64,000 nucleotides of DNA from Dyella tabacisoli (GTDB taxonomy: Bacteria; Pseudomonadota; Gammaproteobacteria; Xanthomonadales; Rhodanobacteraceae): assembly GCF_003350925.1 (NCBI RefSeq), contig NZ_KZ857176.1, positions 186,001 to 250,000 on the forward strand, read 5' to 3'. Below the pieces are notes generated by a model. It was given only the letters and a program-made list of their open reading frames with translations, was not told the DNA's origin and ran no database searches. A program made the position numbers and the translations under genes. Positions 25,693 through 33,997 of the stretch are shown piece after piece (the first letter of the stretch is position 1; the number at the start of each line of letters is the position of its first letter).

Positions 25693-27132
25693 ATGGATTC
25701 CTTGATCGCGCAGGCCGAACGCCGGCTACTGGCGCCAGGCGGCCTTGCCGCAACCGATCTCGATCGCGTATTCACCCAGTTGATGGGGCCGTCCATCGAC
25801 GCCGCCGATCTGTATTTCCAGCACTCGCGCAGCGAATCCTGGACCTTGGAAGAGGGCATCGTCAAAGACGGTAGCCACTCGATCGAGCAGGGCGTCGGCG
25901 TGCGCGCGATCAGCGGCGAAAAGACCGGTTTTGCCTATTCGGACGAGATCGTGCTGCCGCAGTTGCTGGATGCGGCCAAAGCCGCGCGGGCGATTGCCCA
26001 TGACGGCCACGGCGCCGGCAAGCCGCTGGCGCTGAATGGCGGGCGCGCCCTTTACCCGGCAATCGATCCGGTCGAGAGCCTGCCCAATCCCGACAAAATC
26101 GCCTTGCTGCGTGAGGTGGATGCCTATGCGCGCTCGCGCGATCCGCGCGTCAAGCAAGTCATTGTCAGCCTTGCCGCCACGATGGATACCGTACTGATCG
26201 CCGGTTCCGACGGCACTTTGGCCGCCGATGTGCGCCCGCTAGTGCGATTGAACATACAAGTGATTGCCGAGCACAACGGACGGCGTGAACAAGGCCATGC
26301 CGGCGGCGGCGGTCGCTACGGTTACCGGGAGCTGATCGAGAACGGTCGTGCGTTGACTTTTGCCGATGAGGCCGTGCGCCAGGCGCTGGTGAACCTGGAT
26401 GCGGTCGATGCGCCTGCCGGCAGCATGACCGTCGTGCTTGGCCCAGGTTGGCCCGGAGTATTGCTGCATGAGGCCATCGGTCACGGTCTGGAAGGGGATT
26501 TCAACCGTAAGGGCAGCTCCGCCTTTGCGGGGCGCATCGGCCAGCGCGTTGCCGCACCCGGTGTCACCGTCGTCGACGACGGCACCTTAGTCGGCCGGCG
26601 CGGCTCGCTCAGCGTCGACGACGAAGGTACGCCCACCGAATGCACCACCTTGATCGAGGATGGCATTCTCAAGGGCTATATGCAGGACAAGCTCAATGCC
26701 CGCCTGATGGGCATGGCGCCTACCGGCAATGGCCGGCGCGAATCGTTTGCGCAGTTGCCGATGCCGCGCATGACCAACACCTACATGCTGGCCGGTCAGC
26801 ACGATCCGCAAGAAATCATTCGTTCGGTCAAGCGTGGTTTGTATGCACCGAACTTCGGCGGTGGCCAGGTCGACATCACCAACGGCAAATTCGTGTTTTC
26901 CGCCTCCGAGGCTTACCTGATCGAAGACGGCAAGGTGACCCGCCCGGTGAAAGGCGCCACCCTGATCGGCAGCGGCCCGGAGGTACTCACCCGCGTTTCG
27001 ATGATAGGCAACGATCTGGCGCTGGATGAAGGCGTCGGCGTGTGCGGCAAGGATGGCCAGAGCGTGCCGGTGGGTGTAGGTCAGCCGACATTGCGCATCG
27101 ATGCGATGACGGTGGGCGGCACCGCTGCGTAA
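25693..27132 (+). CDS. tldD: Metalloprotease TldD
   Basis: The 479-residue product matches TldD: the N-terminal [20 protein letters not shown] and [20 protein letters not shown], and the zinc-binding [11 protein letters not shown] (about residues 257-267). TldD pairs with TldE (PmbA) in a heterodimeric protease that trims unfolded peptides, and in E. coli processes microcin B17 and CcdA. The frame opens at 25615, but the ATG at 25693 gives the length of the E. coli protein. pmbA lies about 1 kb downstream with two small genes on the other strand between. Confidence 0.95.
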   Translation: MDSLIAQAERRLLAPGGLAATDLDRVFTQLMGPSIDAADLYFQHSRSESWTLEEGIVKDGSHSIEQGVGVRAISGEKTGFAYSDEIVLPQLLDAAKAARAIAHDGHGAGKPLALNGGRALYPAIDPVESLPNPDKIALLREVDAYARSRDPRVKQVIVSLAATMDTVLIAGSDGTLAADVRPLVRLNIQVIAEHNGRREQGHAGGGGRYGYRELIENGRALTFADEAVRQALVNLDAVDAPAGSMTVVLGPGWPGVLLHEAIGHGLEGDFNRKGSSAFAGRIGQRVAAPGVTVVDDGTLVGRRGSLSVDDEGTPTECTTLIEDGILKGYMQDKLNARLMGMAPTGNGRRESFAQLPMPRMTNTYMLAGQHDPQEIIRSVKRGLYAPNFGGGQVDITNGKFVFSASEAYLIEDGKVTRPVKGATLIGSGPEVLTRVSMIGNDLALDEGVGVCGKDGQSVPVGVGQPTLRIDAMTVGGTAA

Positions 27133-27148
27133 CGGTGTGGCTTGCGAA

Positions 27149-27174
27149 GCGAGGCGCCATTATCGGCGCCTCGC
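27149..27174. terminator. Convergent hairpin between tldD and darP
   Basis: GCGAGGCGCC at 27149-27158 pairs perfectly with GGCGCCTCGC at 27165-27174 around a 6-base loop. The two genes converge here, so it probably limits read-through on both strands. No T run is present, which lowers confidence that it is an efficient intrinsic terminator. Confidence 0.6.
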
Positions 27175-27188
27175 ATGAATACTCGGTG

Positions 27189-27746
27189 TTAGCTGGCGCC
27201 GTCCGGCTCGCTGTCGCTGGCGGACAGGTCTTTCAGCAACTGAAAAATCTCTCGATACGCACGTGGTGATTTGTTCGCATCGCGTTCGCTGCGCGCCTGG
27301 CGGATCAGCGAGCGCAGGTGCTGACGATCGACGCCTGGGTGTTGGGCGATAAGCTCGCCAAGCGCGATATCGTCATCGGCGATCAGGCGGTCGCGCATGG
27401 CTTCGAGGCGGTGCATGGCGGCGGTTTCCTGGCGCTGGCGCTCGCGATTTTCGCCGAGCGCGGCACGCACGCCATCGAACACGCTGTCCTCATGCCGGCG
27501 CATCATTTTGGCCAGAAACGCCAGTTGTCGCTTATGCGCAATATGCGCGGTGATACGGCGCGTTTGGTCGATCTCCCGGCGCACGTCTTCAGGCAGATCC
27601 AGCTTGGCCAGCTTGCTGGCGGGTAGTTCGACCAGTTGGGCTGCCAGCGCGAGCACGGCAAGCGCATCACGGCGCTGTTGGGTGCGGCTGGGGCCGTAGT
27701 CGTGGTCGGTGTCGTCGGTGTAGGTGCGATTCACTGGGGTGTCCAA
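27189..27746 (-). CDS. darP: Ribosome-associated protein DarP (YjgA, DUF615)
   Basis: The product of up to 185 residues matches the YjgA/DUF615 family: SRTQQRRDALAVLALAAQLV near the start, AHIAHKRQLAFLAKMMRR in the centre, and the C-terminal SLIRQARSERDANKSPRAYR. DarP helps late 50S subunit assembly. The longest start is a TTG at 27746; a GTG at 27734 is an equally good choice, and neither has a clear ribosome-binding site. It lies between tldD and pmbA, a neighbourhood seen in many gammaproteobacteria, and converges on tldD. Confidence 0.88.
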   Translation of the reverse strand: MDTPVNRTYTDDTDHDYGPSRTQQRRDALAVLALAAQLVELPASKLAKLDLPEDVRREIDQTRRITAHIAHKRQLAFLAKMMRRHEDSVFDGVRAALGENRERQRQETAAMHRLEAMRDRLIADDDIALGELIAQHPGVDRQHLRSLIRQARSERDANKSPRAYREIFQLLKDLSASDSEPDGAS

Positions 27747-27779
27747 AAATAAGATCGGTCGAACTGAAGATCAGGTGCT

Positions 27780-27995
27780 CTAGTCCGCTTGCTCCAGCGC
27801 GAAGCGCGGGATCGGTTCACCGTTGAGCGTAACGGTTTCACAAAACATGGTCGCCGGCCGCACCCACAGGCCCATGTCGCCGTACAACGCCTGATAGACG
27901 ACCAGCTCCTCCATCGTTTCGCTGTGACGGGCGGTGCCTAGCACGCGGTAGGGTTGCCCCTTGTAATGTCGGTAAATGCCTGCGATCGGCTGCAT
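27780..27995 (-). CDS. Small DUF1653 domain protein
   Basis: The 71-residue product begins MQPIAGIYRHYKGQPYRVLG and contains TMEELVVYQALYGDMGLWVR, the recognisable DUF1653 pattern. The function of this family is not known to me. The ATG at 27995 follows a GAGG ribosome-binding site; the frame is open further upstream but without family similarity. It is upstream of darP on the same strand, with a 33-bp gap, so the two may be co-transcribed. Confidence 0.8.
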   Translation of the reverse strand: MQPIAGIYRHYKGQPYRVLGTARHSETMEELVVYQALYGDMGLWVRPATMFCETVTLNGEPIPRFALEQAD

Positions 27996-28144
27996 ATGGA
28001 CCTCGGCACGGTGCGTGCTTTGCAATCGGCCATGTTGCCCCCATTTTGGGGGCCTGGCGGCTCGGACCGCACATTCTACCGTACTCTTCACTGCATACTT
28101 TTTCGGCTGTGTTTTCAGCCGTCTTGATTAGGAAGCCTTACCAC

Positions 28145-29497
28145 GTGAGCGATTTAGCCAGCACCCAGGACCGCAGTCATCAGGAACTCGACCGTTTGGC
28201 TGAGCTGGCCGAAGAGGTGATCCGCCGCGCTCGCGCTGCCGGCGCCAGCCAGGCTGAAGTGTCGGCCAGCATCGACACTGGGCTGAGCGTCAACGTGCGC
28301 CTGGGCGAGGTCGAGACGGTTGAGCACTCGCGCGACCGTGGTTTTGGGCTAACCGTGTATTTCGGTCAGCGTAAAGGCTCGGCCAGCACTGCCGACCTTA
28401 ATCCCGACTCGATCCAGGCGACCCTGGATCAGGCTTGCGCGATTGCCCGCTTTACCGAGGAAGACCCCGCCGCCGGTCTGGCCGATGCCGAGCGCATGGC
28501 TACGGCTTTCCCCGAGCTTGATCTGTGGCATCCGTGGCAGATCGACACGACCCAGGCTATTGCCTTGGGCCTGGAGATCGAGGATGCCGGCCGCGCCCAT
28601 GCGGGTATCAGCAATTCCGATGGCGCCGGTGTGCAGATGGGGCAGGGCTTGTCGGTTTACGCGAACTCGCACGGATTTGTCGGGCGCGAGCGCGCCACGC
28701 GGCATTCGCTGTCGTTGGCACTGATTGCCGAGGACGAAAACGGCATGCAGCGCGACTACTGGTACGACACGGTGCGTTCGGCCAACGATTTCATCAGCGC
28801 GCGCTCCCTGGGCGACAAGGCTGCCGAGCGCACCTTGTCGCGGCTGCGGTCGCAGCGTTTGTCCACGCGGCAGTGTCCGGTGCTGTTCGCGCCGGAGATC
28901 GCCCGTGGGTTGATCGGCCATCTGGTGAGCGCGGTAAGTGGTGGTTCGCTGTATCGCCGCGCCAGCTTTTTGCTCGATCACGCCGGCAAGCAAATCATGC
29001 CGGCATGGCTGAACATCATGGAGCAGCCATTGCTGCCGCGCGGTCATGGCTCCGCTTCGTTCGATGCCGAGGGCGTAGCTACGCGCGCCAGCGCGCTGAT
29101 CGAGGGCGGTGTGCTGCAGCGTTATGTGATGGGTAGCTATTCGGCACGTAAGCTGGGTTTGTCGTCCACCGGCAATGCGGGGGGCATTCATAACTTGGTC
29201 GTGGCTCCAGGCCAGGACGATTTCGCCGGCATGCTCAAGCGATTGGGTACCGGTTTGCTGGTCACCGAGGTGATGGGTCAGGGCGTATCCACGATGACCG
29301 GCGATTATTCGCGCGGTGCCGCTGGATTCTGGGTCGAGAACGGGCAGATTGCCTATCCGGTCGAGGAAATCACCATTGCCGCCAACCTGCGCGATATGTT
29401 CGCCGGTATCGTCGCCGTGGGGGCCGACGTGGACCCACGCTCGCATATTCTTACCGGCTCGATTCTATTGGAGCGGATGACGGTGGCTGGGGAGTAA
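28145..29497 (+). CDS. pmbA: Metalloprotease subunit TldE / PmbA
   Basis: The 450-residue protein has exactly the length of E. coli PmbA. It contains EVSASIDTGLSVNVRLGEVE, the ENGQIAYPVEEITIAANL segment and the C-terminal GADVDPRSHILTGSILLERM. It lacks the HEXXXH zinc motif, as expected for the non-catalytic partner of TldD. The start is GTG at 28145; the frame opens at 28046 but that part is not family-like. Degenerate tandem repeats follow its stop codon. Confidence 0.94.
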   Translation: MSDLASTQDRSHQELDRLAELAEEVIRRARAAGASQAEVSASIDTGLSVNVRLGEVETVEHSRDRGFGLTVYFGQRKGSASTADLNPDSIQATLDQACAIARFTEEDPAAGLADAERMATAFPELDLWHPWQIDTTQAIALGLEIEDAGRAHAGISNSDGAGVQMGQGLSVYANSHGFVGRERATRHSLSLALIAEDENGMQRDYWYDTVRSANDFISARSLGDKAAERTLSRLRSQRLSTRQCPVLFAPEIARGLIGHLVSAVSGGSLYRRASFLLDHAGKQIMPAWLNIMEQPLLPRGHGSASFDAEGVATRASALIEGGVLQRYVMGSYSARKLGLSSTGNAGGIHNLVVAPGQDDFAGMLKRLGTGLLVTEVMGQGVSTMTGDYSRGAAGFWVENGQIAYPVEEITIAANLRDMFAGIVAVGADVDPRSHILTGSILLERMTVAGE

Positions 29498-29503
29498 ACG
29501 CCC

Positions 29504-29560
29504 AGGGTGGTAATAAAGCCTTGGGCGGTAATAAAGAAGGGCTGGCAACAAAGAAGCTTG
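29504..29560 (+). repeat. Degenerate 18-20 bp tandem repeat behind pmbA
   Basis: Three successive units share the pattern GGGYGGTAATAAAG or its variant GGCTGGCAACAAAG. They begin 7 bases after the pmbA stop codon. The third copy is diverged. The repeat is noncoding on either strand as far as I can see. Confidence 0.6.
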
Positions 29561-29641
29561 CAGCAAAGTCTGTGAAGGCTTGTTAGCATCCGCGTTGTCG
29601 GCGCCACATCCGGCGCTTGTCCACGTACTAGGAGAGTTGCC

Positions 29642-30049
29642 GTGAGCGTCCCGCCCGAATCTGTCGTTCCGCCCGCTCCACCTGTGGCACCGCCGCCGCC
29701 AACCGACGGCCCCTCCGCCGAAGAGAAGCAATGGGCCATGTTCGCTCATCTCTCCGCGCTGTGCGGCTTTGTCATTCCGCTCGGCAGCATCATTGGCCCG
29801 TTGGTGATCTGGTTGATCAAGAAGGACACCATGCCCTTCGTCAACGACCAGGGCAAAGAAGCGCTCAATTTCAATATCACGGTGCTGATCGCCGCGATCG
29901 TTAGCTGGATTCTGATTTTTGTGCTCATCGGTGTGCTTCTGCTGATCGCCGTGGGCATTTTTTGGCTGGTTTTCGTAATAATCGCCAGCATCCAGGCCAG
30001 TAATGGCACGGCTTACCGCTATCCATTTGCACTTCGATTAGTGAAGTAA
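29642..30049 (+). CDS. DUF4870 (Tic20-like) small membrane protein, copy 1
   Basis: The 135-residue protein has a proline-rich cytosolic start (PPAPPVAPPPPTDGPS) and then a DUF4870-type core: EKQWAMFAHLSALCGFVIPL, INDQ-like FVNDQGKEALNFNITVLI, and a final hydrophobic hairpin ending YRYPFALRLVK. Three membrane segments are likely. The family function is unknown to me. The start is GTG with AGGAGAG upstream. A second member follows 113 bp later. Its last bases are part of a 17-bp tandem duplication. Confidence 0.8.
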   Translation: MSVPPESVVPPAPPVAPPPPTDGPSAEEKQWAMFAHLSALCGFVIPLGSIIGPLVIWLIKKDTMPFVNDQGKEALNFNITVLIAAIVSWILIFVLIGVLLLIAVGIFWLVFVIIASIQASNGTAYRYPFALRLVK

Positions 30050-30071
30050 CGCACTTAGTGAAGTAATGCAC
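30038..30071 (+). repeat. 17-bp tandem duplication at the end of DUF4870 copy 1
   Basis: Bases 30038-30054 and 30055-30071 are identical except for one C/T difference. The first copy contains the last three sense codons and the stop; the second copy is wholly intergenic. This looks like a recent local duplication. Confidence 0.85.
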
Positions 30072-30162
30072 TAGGGTTCTTCACATAACATGGTTAACCT
30101 AGCGCCGCGTCGGAGCCCAGAGGGCGGCGCTATTTTCAAACCACATGCATGGAGGTGTCACA

Positions 30163-30501
30163 ATGAACATTGCAGGTTCCAGCCCGGAAGAACGGACCGG
30201 TGCGACTATTACCTACGTTCTTACCGCGATTTTTTCCTGGTTAGGCGCGTTGATCGGCTGGCTGATCTGGAGAGGCAAAGGAGCCTATGCGAAAGACCAG
30301 ACCACCGAAGCGCTGAATTTCGGCATTACGATGCTGATTATCATGGTGGCGCTGTCGGTCCTGGCGCGGATCATTCCCGCGATCGGTTTCCTGGTTTGGA
30401 TTGCGTCGCTGGTGCAGCTAGTGTTCGGCATTATCGCCGCGCTGGCCGCCAACAAGGGCGAGAACTATCGGTTCCCGTTTGCCTTGCGCCTGGTCAAGTG
30501 A
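30163..30501 (+). CDS. DUF4870 small membrane protein, copy 2
   Basis: The 112-residue protein starts MNIAGSSPEERTGATITYVL and shares the core with copy 1: AKDQTTEALNFGITMLIIMV and the C terminus YRFPFALRLVK. It lacks the proline-rich start. The ATG at 30163 has a GGAGGT ribosome-binding site. The two genes are probably an old tandem duplication in one transcription unit, ended by the terminator 45 bp downstream. Confidence 0.8.
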   Translation: MNIAGSSPEERTGATITYVLTAIFSWLGALIGWLIWRGKGAYAKDQTTEALNFGITMLIIMVALSVLARIIPAIGFLVWIASLVQLVFGIIAALAANKGENYRFPFALRLVK

Positions 30502-30527
30502 GCCTGGTCAAGTAGCCTGGTCAAATA
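30488..30527 (+). repeat. 13-14 bp triple tandem repeat at the end of DUF4870 copy 2
   Basis: Three units beginning GCCTGGTCAA lie at 30488-30501, 30502-30514 and 30515-30527. The first unit encodes the end of the protein and its stop codon; the other two are intergenic copies with one-base changes. Confidence 0.85.
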
Positions 30528-30545
30528 ATGGCCACGCAGTACAAC

Positions 30546-30577
30546 AAAAAAGGCGGCCTGACGGCCGCCTTTTTTTG
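30546..30577. terminator. Bidirectional intrinsic terminator
   Basis: GGCGGCC and GGCCGCC form a 7-bp GC stem with a 4-base loop, flanked by an A run before and a T run after. This extends the stem to about 13 bp and provides a T tail on both strands. It separates the DUF4870 genes from the convergent ispA. Confidence 0.92.
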
Positions 30578-30601
30578 TTACTGAAAGAATGATTTATTAA
30601 T

Positions 30602-31489
30602 TTAATGTTGGCGCTCAGCCGCGTAATAAGCCAACTCTTGTAGCAACGAGCCACGCGCGCCCAGCGAGGCAATCGCATCCAATGCCTCGCTGGTGAGCTC
30701 AGACAGGCGTCGGCGCGAGGCGTCGAGACCGATGATCGAGGGGAAGGTGGGTTTATCGGCGGCGGCATCTTTGCCGGCGGTTTTGCCGATAACCTCCGAT
30801 TCGCCTTCCACATCGAGAATGTCGTCGCGCACCTGAAAGGCCAGGCCCACGGCATGGCCGTAACGATCCAGTGCATCGAGCGTGCCTTGCCCGGCATTGG
30901 CGGTCAGGGCGCCAAGCCGCACAGAGGCACGAATCAAGGCGCCGGTTTTGTAGGTATGCATGCGCTCCAGTTCGACCAGACTGAGCTTCTGGCCAATCGC
31001 AGCCAGATCCAGCGCCTGACCACCGGCCATGCCTTCGGCACCGCAGGCGCGGCCAAGTACGCGCATCATTTCCACGCAGTTGATGGCAAGAGCGTCATGG
31101 GCGAGCAGCTCGAACGCCAGCGCCTGCAAGGCGTCGCCGGCCAAGATCGCGGTGGCCTCGCCGAACACGATATGGCAGGTGGGGCGGCCGCGGCGCATCG
31201 CGTCATCGTCCATGGCCGGCAGATCGTCGTGGACCAGAGAATAGGCATGGATCAGCTCCACCGCACAGGCAGGTGCATCGAGCTGTGGGCCTGATTCGCC
31301 CAGCGCATGACCCGCCGCATAGACCAGCAGCGGACGTAGCCGCTTGCCGCCGCCCAGCGCGGCATAGCGCATGGCGCGGTGCAGGTCGACCGGGGGTAGG
31401 TTTTCCGCAGGCAAGGCCTGGGCCAGCGCCAGGTCGGCGCGGACGATCAGGGACTGCAGGATCGGGCCAAGCTCAGAGATCGGATTCAA
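30602..31489 (-). CDS. ispA: Farnesyl diphosphate synthase
   Basis: The 295-residue prenyl transferase condenses isopentenyl diphosphate with dimethylallyl and geranyl diphosphate. It has the first aspartate-rich motif ([17 protein letters not shown]), the [13 protein letters not shown] segment, and the second motif ([12 protein letters not shown]). The frame is open well upstream into xseB. The most plausible start is TTG at 31489, because no ATG lies at the right place. This overlaps the xseB end by 17 bp, consistent with coupling. The order xseB-ispA is common. Confidence 0.92.
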   Translation of the reverse strand: MNPISELGPILQSLIVRADLALAQALPAENLPPVDLHRAMRYAALGGGKRLRPLLVYAAGHALGESGPQLDAPACAVELIHAYSLVHDDLPAMDDDAMRRGRPTCHIVFGEATAILAGDALQALAFELLAHDALAINCVEMMRVLGRACGAEGMAGGQALDLAAIGQKLSLVELERMHTYKTGALIRASVRLGALTANAGQGTLDALDRYGHAVGLAFQVRDDILDVEGESEVIGKTAGKDAAADKPTFPSIIGLDASRRRLSELTSEALDAIASLGARGSLLQELAYYAAERQH

Positions 31490-31724
31490 ACGGTTCGGCA
31501 GTATCGGGGGCTTCGGGATCGAGCAGCAGACGCACGCGCAGCTCGGCGTTTTCCAGCGCCTGCTGGCAATGACGATAGAGACCGATGCCACGCTCGAAGG
31601 AGGTGAGCGACTCGTCCAGGCTCAGTTCGCCGCCTTCCATGCGCGCGACAAGCTGTTCGAGTTCGTCTAGCGAATGCTCGAAATCGGCGGCGGGAGCGGT
31701 TTCAACGGGGGCGGGCTTGGCCAT
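31473..31724 (-). CDS. xseB: Exodeoxyribonuclease VII small subunit
   Basis: The 83-residue protein contains the XseB core [20 protein letters not shown] and [20 protein letters not shown], followed by an acidic tail. It binds the large subunit XseA to form the single-strand DNA exonuclease VII. xseA is not in this window. The ATG at 31724 is preferred to the TTG at 31733. The 3' end overlaps ispA. Confidence 0.92.
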   Translation of the reverse strand: MAKPAPVETAPAADFEHSLDELEQLVARMEGGELSLDESLTSFERGIGLYRHCQQALENAELRVRLLLDPEAPDTAEPFESDL

Positions 31725-31795
31725 GGGGCGCAAAGCTAACGCAGCACCCGTGTGGAATCAATCTGTATCAGTGCCGCAGGTGACGATCAGGTGAC

Positions 31796-33130
31796 TCAAT
31801 CGCGGTTATCCGCGGTTGCCGGGTTGTTTGCCGGCGACCAATGCGGACGGCCACCAGCCACGCCGAACAGTGTTTCGCCCCGTTCTGTCAGCCAGCGATT
31901 GGCCACTGCGATCAGCTCGTCACCGGCATAAATCAGTGGATATGCCATGCGTTGCCAAGGCGGGATAGCGGCTTGCTGGAACAGGTCGCGCAGTTTGCGG
32001 GTATGTGCATCGCCGGCTGGCTTGATCTTTTCCCCGCCCCGGCGCCACCTCACGGTGAGAGGCTCCGGCAGGGCTGCCACCGTCCCGGTGAGCGTCAGCA
32101 GGCTGCCGTCGGGCAGGGGCAGGGGCTGGCCTGACCAGGGCGACTCCCACTCAGGATCGAGGGCCGGCTGCGGTGGATGTGCCCATAGCCGGCCCTTCCA
32201 GATATGCAACTCGGTGCCGGTCCAGCAGATGCAGGGCATGCGGCCGGCGCGGGCATGCAGTTGTCGTTCGATCTGTACACGCTGCTGGGCGGTAGGTGCC
32301 GGGCGTCCCCGTGCATGCAGCCAGTGATCGAGCAAGGGCTCGCGCAAGCCTGGCGGCAGCGCGATCCAGCCGGTGGCATCGAGGCTGTCGGTGAGCGGGT
32401 CGCGCAGGGTTTCCAGCGCGGCCAGCCATTGCGTTTGCAATGCGTCGGCAGCATCGCGGCTGAGCCGGGCACTGTGTTGTATGGATGCTGTTGCCTGCGG
32501 CCAGTGCCGGGCAAGGCGCGGCAGGATGTCATTACGCAGATAGTTGCGTGCGAGACGGGTGTCGGTATTGGAGGGGTCCTCAATGCAAAGCAGTGCATGC
32601 GCATCGATATAGCCGCGCAGTTGCTCCCGAGACAACGCCAGCAGCGGACGCCACAGCAGTCCGCGGCCCAATGGGCGGCATGCGCGCATCCCGCCGAGAC
32701 CTTCCGGCCCGGCACCGCGCAACAGTTTGAGCAAGACGGTTTCGACTTGATCGTCGCCGTGATGGCCAAGCAGCAACCGTTCGCCGTCGCCCAGTTGGGC
32801 GGCGAGCGCGGTGTAGCGCGCATGTCGTGCCGCACCCTCGATGCCAAGGCCTGAGTCGATGTCGACCTCGACGCGTAGTACATCGCAGTCCACGCCAAGT
32901 TCGTGGCAGACACTTTGGCAATGTGCGGCCCATTGGGCACTCTCGGCATGCAGGCCATGATCGACATGCAGCGCGCGCAAACCACGCGCACGCGCCTCGG
33001 GTAATTGCGCCAGGGCATGCAGCAGCGCGGTGGAGTCGGGGCCGCCGCTGTAAGCGACGCAAAGTGCGCCGTCGGCTTGGTCGAGCAGGGCGTGCTGCAG
33101 GGTTTCGCTTAACGCATGTGCTTTATTCAC
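31796..33130 (-). CDS. tilS: tRNA(Ile)-lysidine synthetase
   Basis: The 444-residue ATP-dependent ligase adds lysine to C34 of the tRNA-Ile anticodon so that it reads AUA. The PP-loop motif SGGPDS is at residues 28-33. The N-terminal domain includes LHVDHGLH and LLGHHGDDQVETVLLKLLRG, and the C-terminal TilS domain includes GDAHTRKLRDLFQQAAIPPW. The start is GTG at 33130, 8 bp inside the end of the NYN-domain gene, so translation is probably coupled to it. Confidence 0.94.
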   Translation of the reverse strand: MNKAHALSETLQHALLDQADGALCVAYSGGPDSTALLHALAQLPEARARGLRALHVDHGLHAESAQWAAHCQSVCHELGVDCDVLRVEVDIDSGLGIEGAARHARYTALAAQLGDGERLLLGHHGDDQVETVLLKLLRGAGPEGLGGMRACRPLGRGLLWRPLLALSREQLRGYIDAHALLCIEDPSNTDTRLARNYLRNDILPRLARHWPQATASIQHSARLSRDAADALQTQWLAALETLRDPLTDSLDATGWIALPPGLREPLLDHWLHARGRPAPTAQQRVQIERQLHARAGRMPCICWTGTELHIWKGRLWAHPPQPALDPEWESPWSGQPLPLPDGSLLTLTGTVAALPEPLTVRWRRGGEKIKPAGDAHTRKLRDLFQQAAIPPWQRMAYPLIYAGDELIAVANRWLTERGETLFGVAGGRPHWSPANNPATADNRD

Positions 33131-33878
33131 GGACTGCTGGCTTCTTCGATTTATTGCGTACGTAAATCACTTTCGGTCGGCCATCGCCGGGGCTGCGCCG
33201 ATCCATCTCGAACAGTGTGGTCGCAGTCATCAATTCACTGAGCTTGCCGTAGCCGTAGCTGCGTGCATCGAAGTTGGGTCGCTGTTTGGTGATGATCGAA
33301 CCGACACCGCCGAGGCCAGCCCAGCCGTCATCATCCGAAGCAGCTTCAACTGCATTGCGCAGCAAATGTGCCAGGCCGCTGTCTTGCTTCAACTGCGCAG
33401 CGCTGCGTGGTTTCAGTGGTTGTTCTTCGTCGGGCTTGGCGATAAGGATGTCGGTGTAGATGAATTTATCGCAGGCGGCGACGAAGGGGTCGGGTGTTTT
33501 GCGCTCGCCGAAGCCATAGACGATTAAGCCTGACTCGCGAATGCGCGCAGCGAGGCGGGTGAAGTCGCTGTCGCTGGAGACGATGCAGAAGCCATCGAAA
33601 CGGCCCGAATACAGCAGATCCATCGCGTCGATAATCATCGCCGAGTCGGTGGCGTTCTTGCCGCTGGTGTAACCGAACTGCTGAATCGGCTGGATCGACT
33701 GGGTTAGCAATTGCTCTTTCCAGCCTTTCAGATGCGTGCTGGTCCAGTCGCCATAAGCGCGTTTCACATGGGCGGTGCCGTATTTGGCGACTTCGGCCAA
33801 AAGCGCTTCGGCAATTGTCGGCTGTGCATTGTCGGCGTCGATCAACACAGCAAGCTTGGTGGCAGGCTCATTGGCCAT
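33123..33878 (-). CDS. NYN domain (LabA/PIN-like) putative RNase with C-terminal OST-HTH/LOTUS-like part
   Basis: The 251-residue protein has an N-terminal NYN/PIN-type nuclease fold. Acidic residues lie in LAVLIDADNAQP (about 9-20) and CIVSSDSDFTRLAARIRESG, and the NATDSAMIIDAMDLLY stretch is typical. The C-terminal part, ending with the segment KLSELMTATTLFEMDRR, resembles the OST-HTH/LOTUS RNA-binding domain often fused to such nucleases. The ATG at 33878 is preferred; a GTG at 33890 is possible. It overlaps tilS by 8 bp, suggesting a shared RNA-related role. The target is unknown. Confidence 0.8.
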   Translation of the reverse strand: MANEPATKLAVLIDADNAQPTIAEALLAEVAKYGTAHVKRAYGDWTSTHLKGWKEQLLTQSIQPIQQFGYTSGKNATDSAMIIDAMDLLYSGRFDGFCIVSSDSDFTRLAARIRESGLIVYGFGERKTPDPFVAACDKFIYTDILIAKPDEEQPLKPRSAAQLKQDSGLAHLLRNAVEAASDDDGWAGLGGVGSIITKQRPNFDARSYGYGKLSELMTATTLFEMDRRSPGDGRPKVIYVRNKSKKPAVRE

Positions 33879-33939
33879 GGTGAGGTCCACAGTGGAAAGC
33901 TGCGGCGATGGTACCTCGCCTGCGCGCCGGGGCGGAAAA

Positions 33940-33967
33940 CAAAGCCCCGCGATGAAGCGGGGCTTTG
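33940..33967 (-). terminator. Intrinsic terminator of the beta-propeller gene
   Basis: CAAAGCCCCGC at 33940-33950 pairs perfectly with GCGGGGCTTTG at 33957-33967. On the minus strand the stem is followed by GTTTT. It lies between the beta-propeller stop at 33998 and the NYN gene start. Confidence 0.82.
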
Positions 33968-33997
33968 CGTTGCATGGCTGTTTCGAGGTCGGTTGCG

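Noticed and set aside
28349-29446. 365-codon minus-strand frame inside pmbA
   Set aside because: It is fully contained in the conserved pmbA gene and looks like compositional shadow coding.
31490-31591. Upstream extension of ispA with cysteine-rich residues
   Set aside because: It is out-of-frame translation of xseB and is not family-like; the TTG at 31489 gives normal length.
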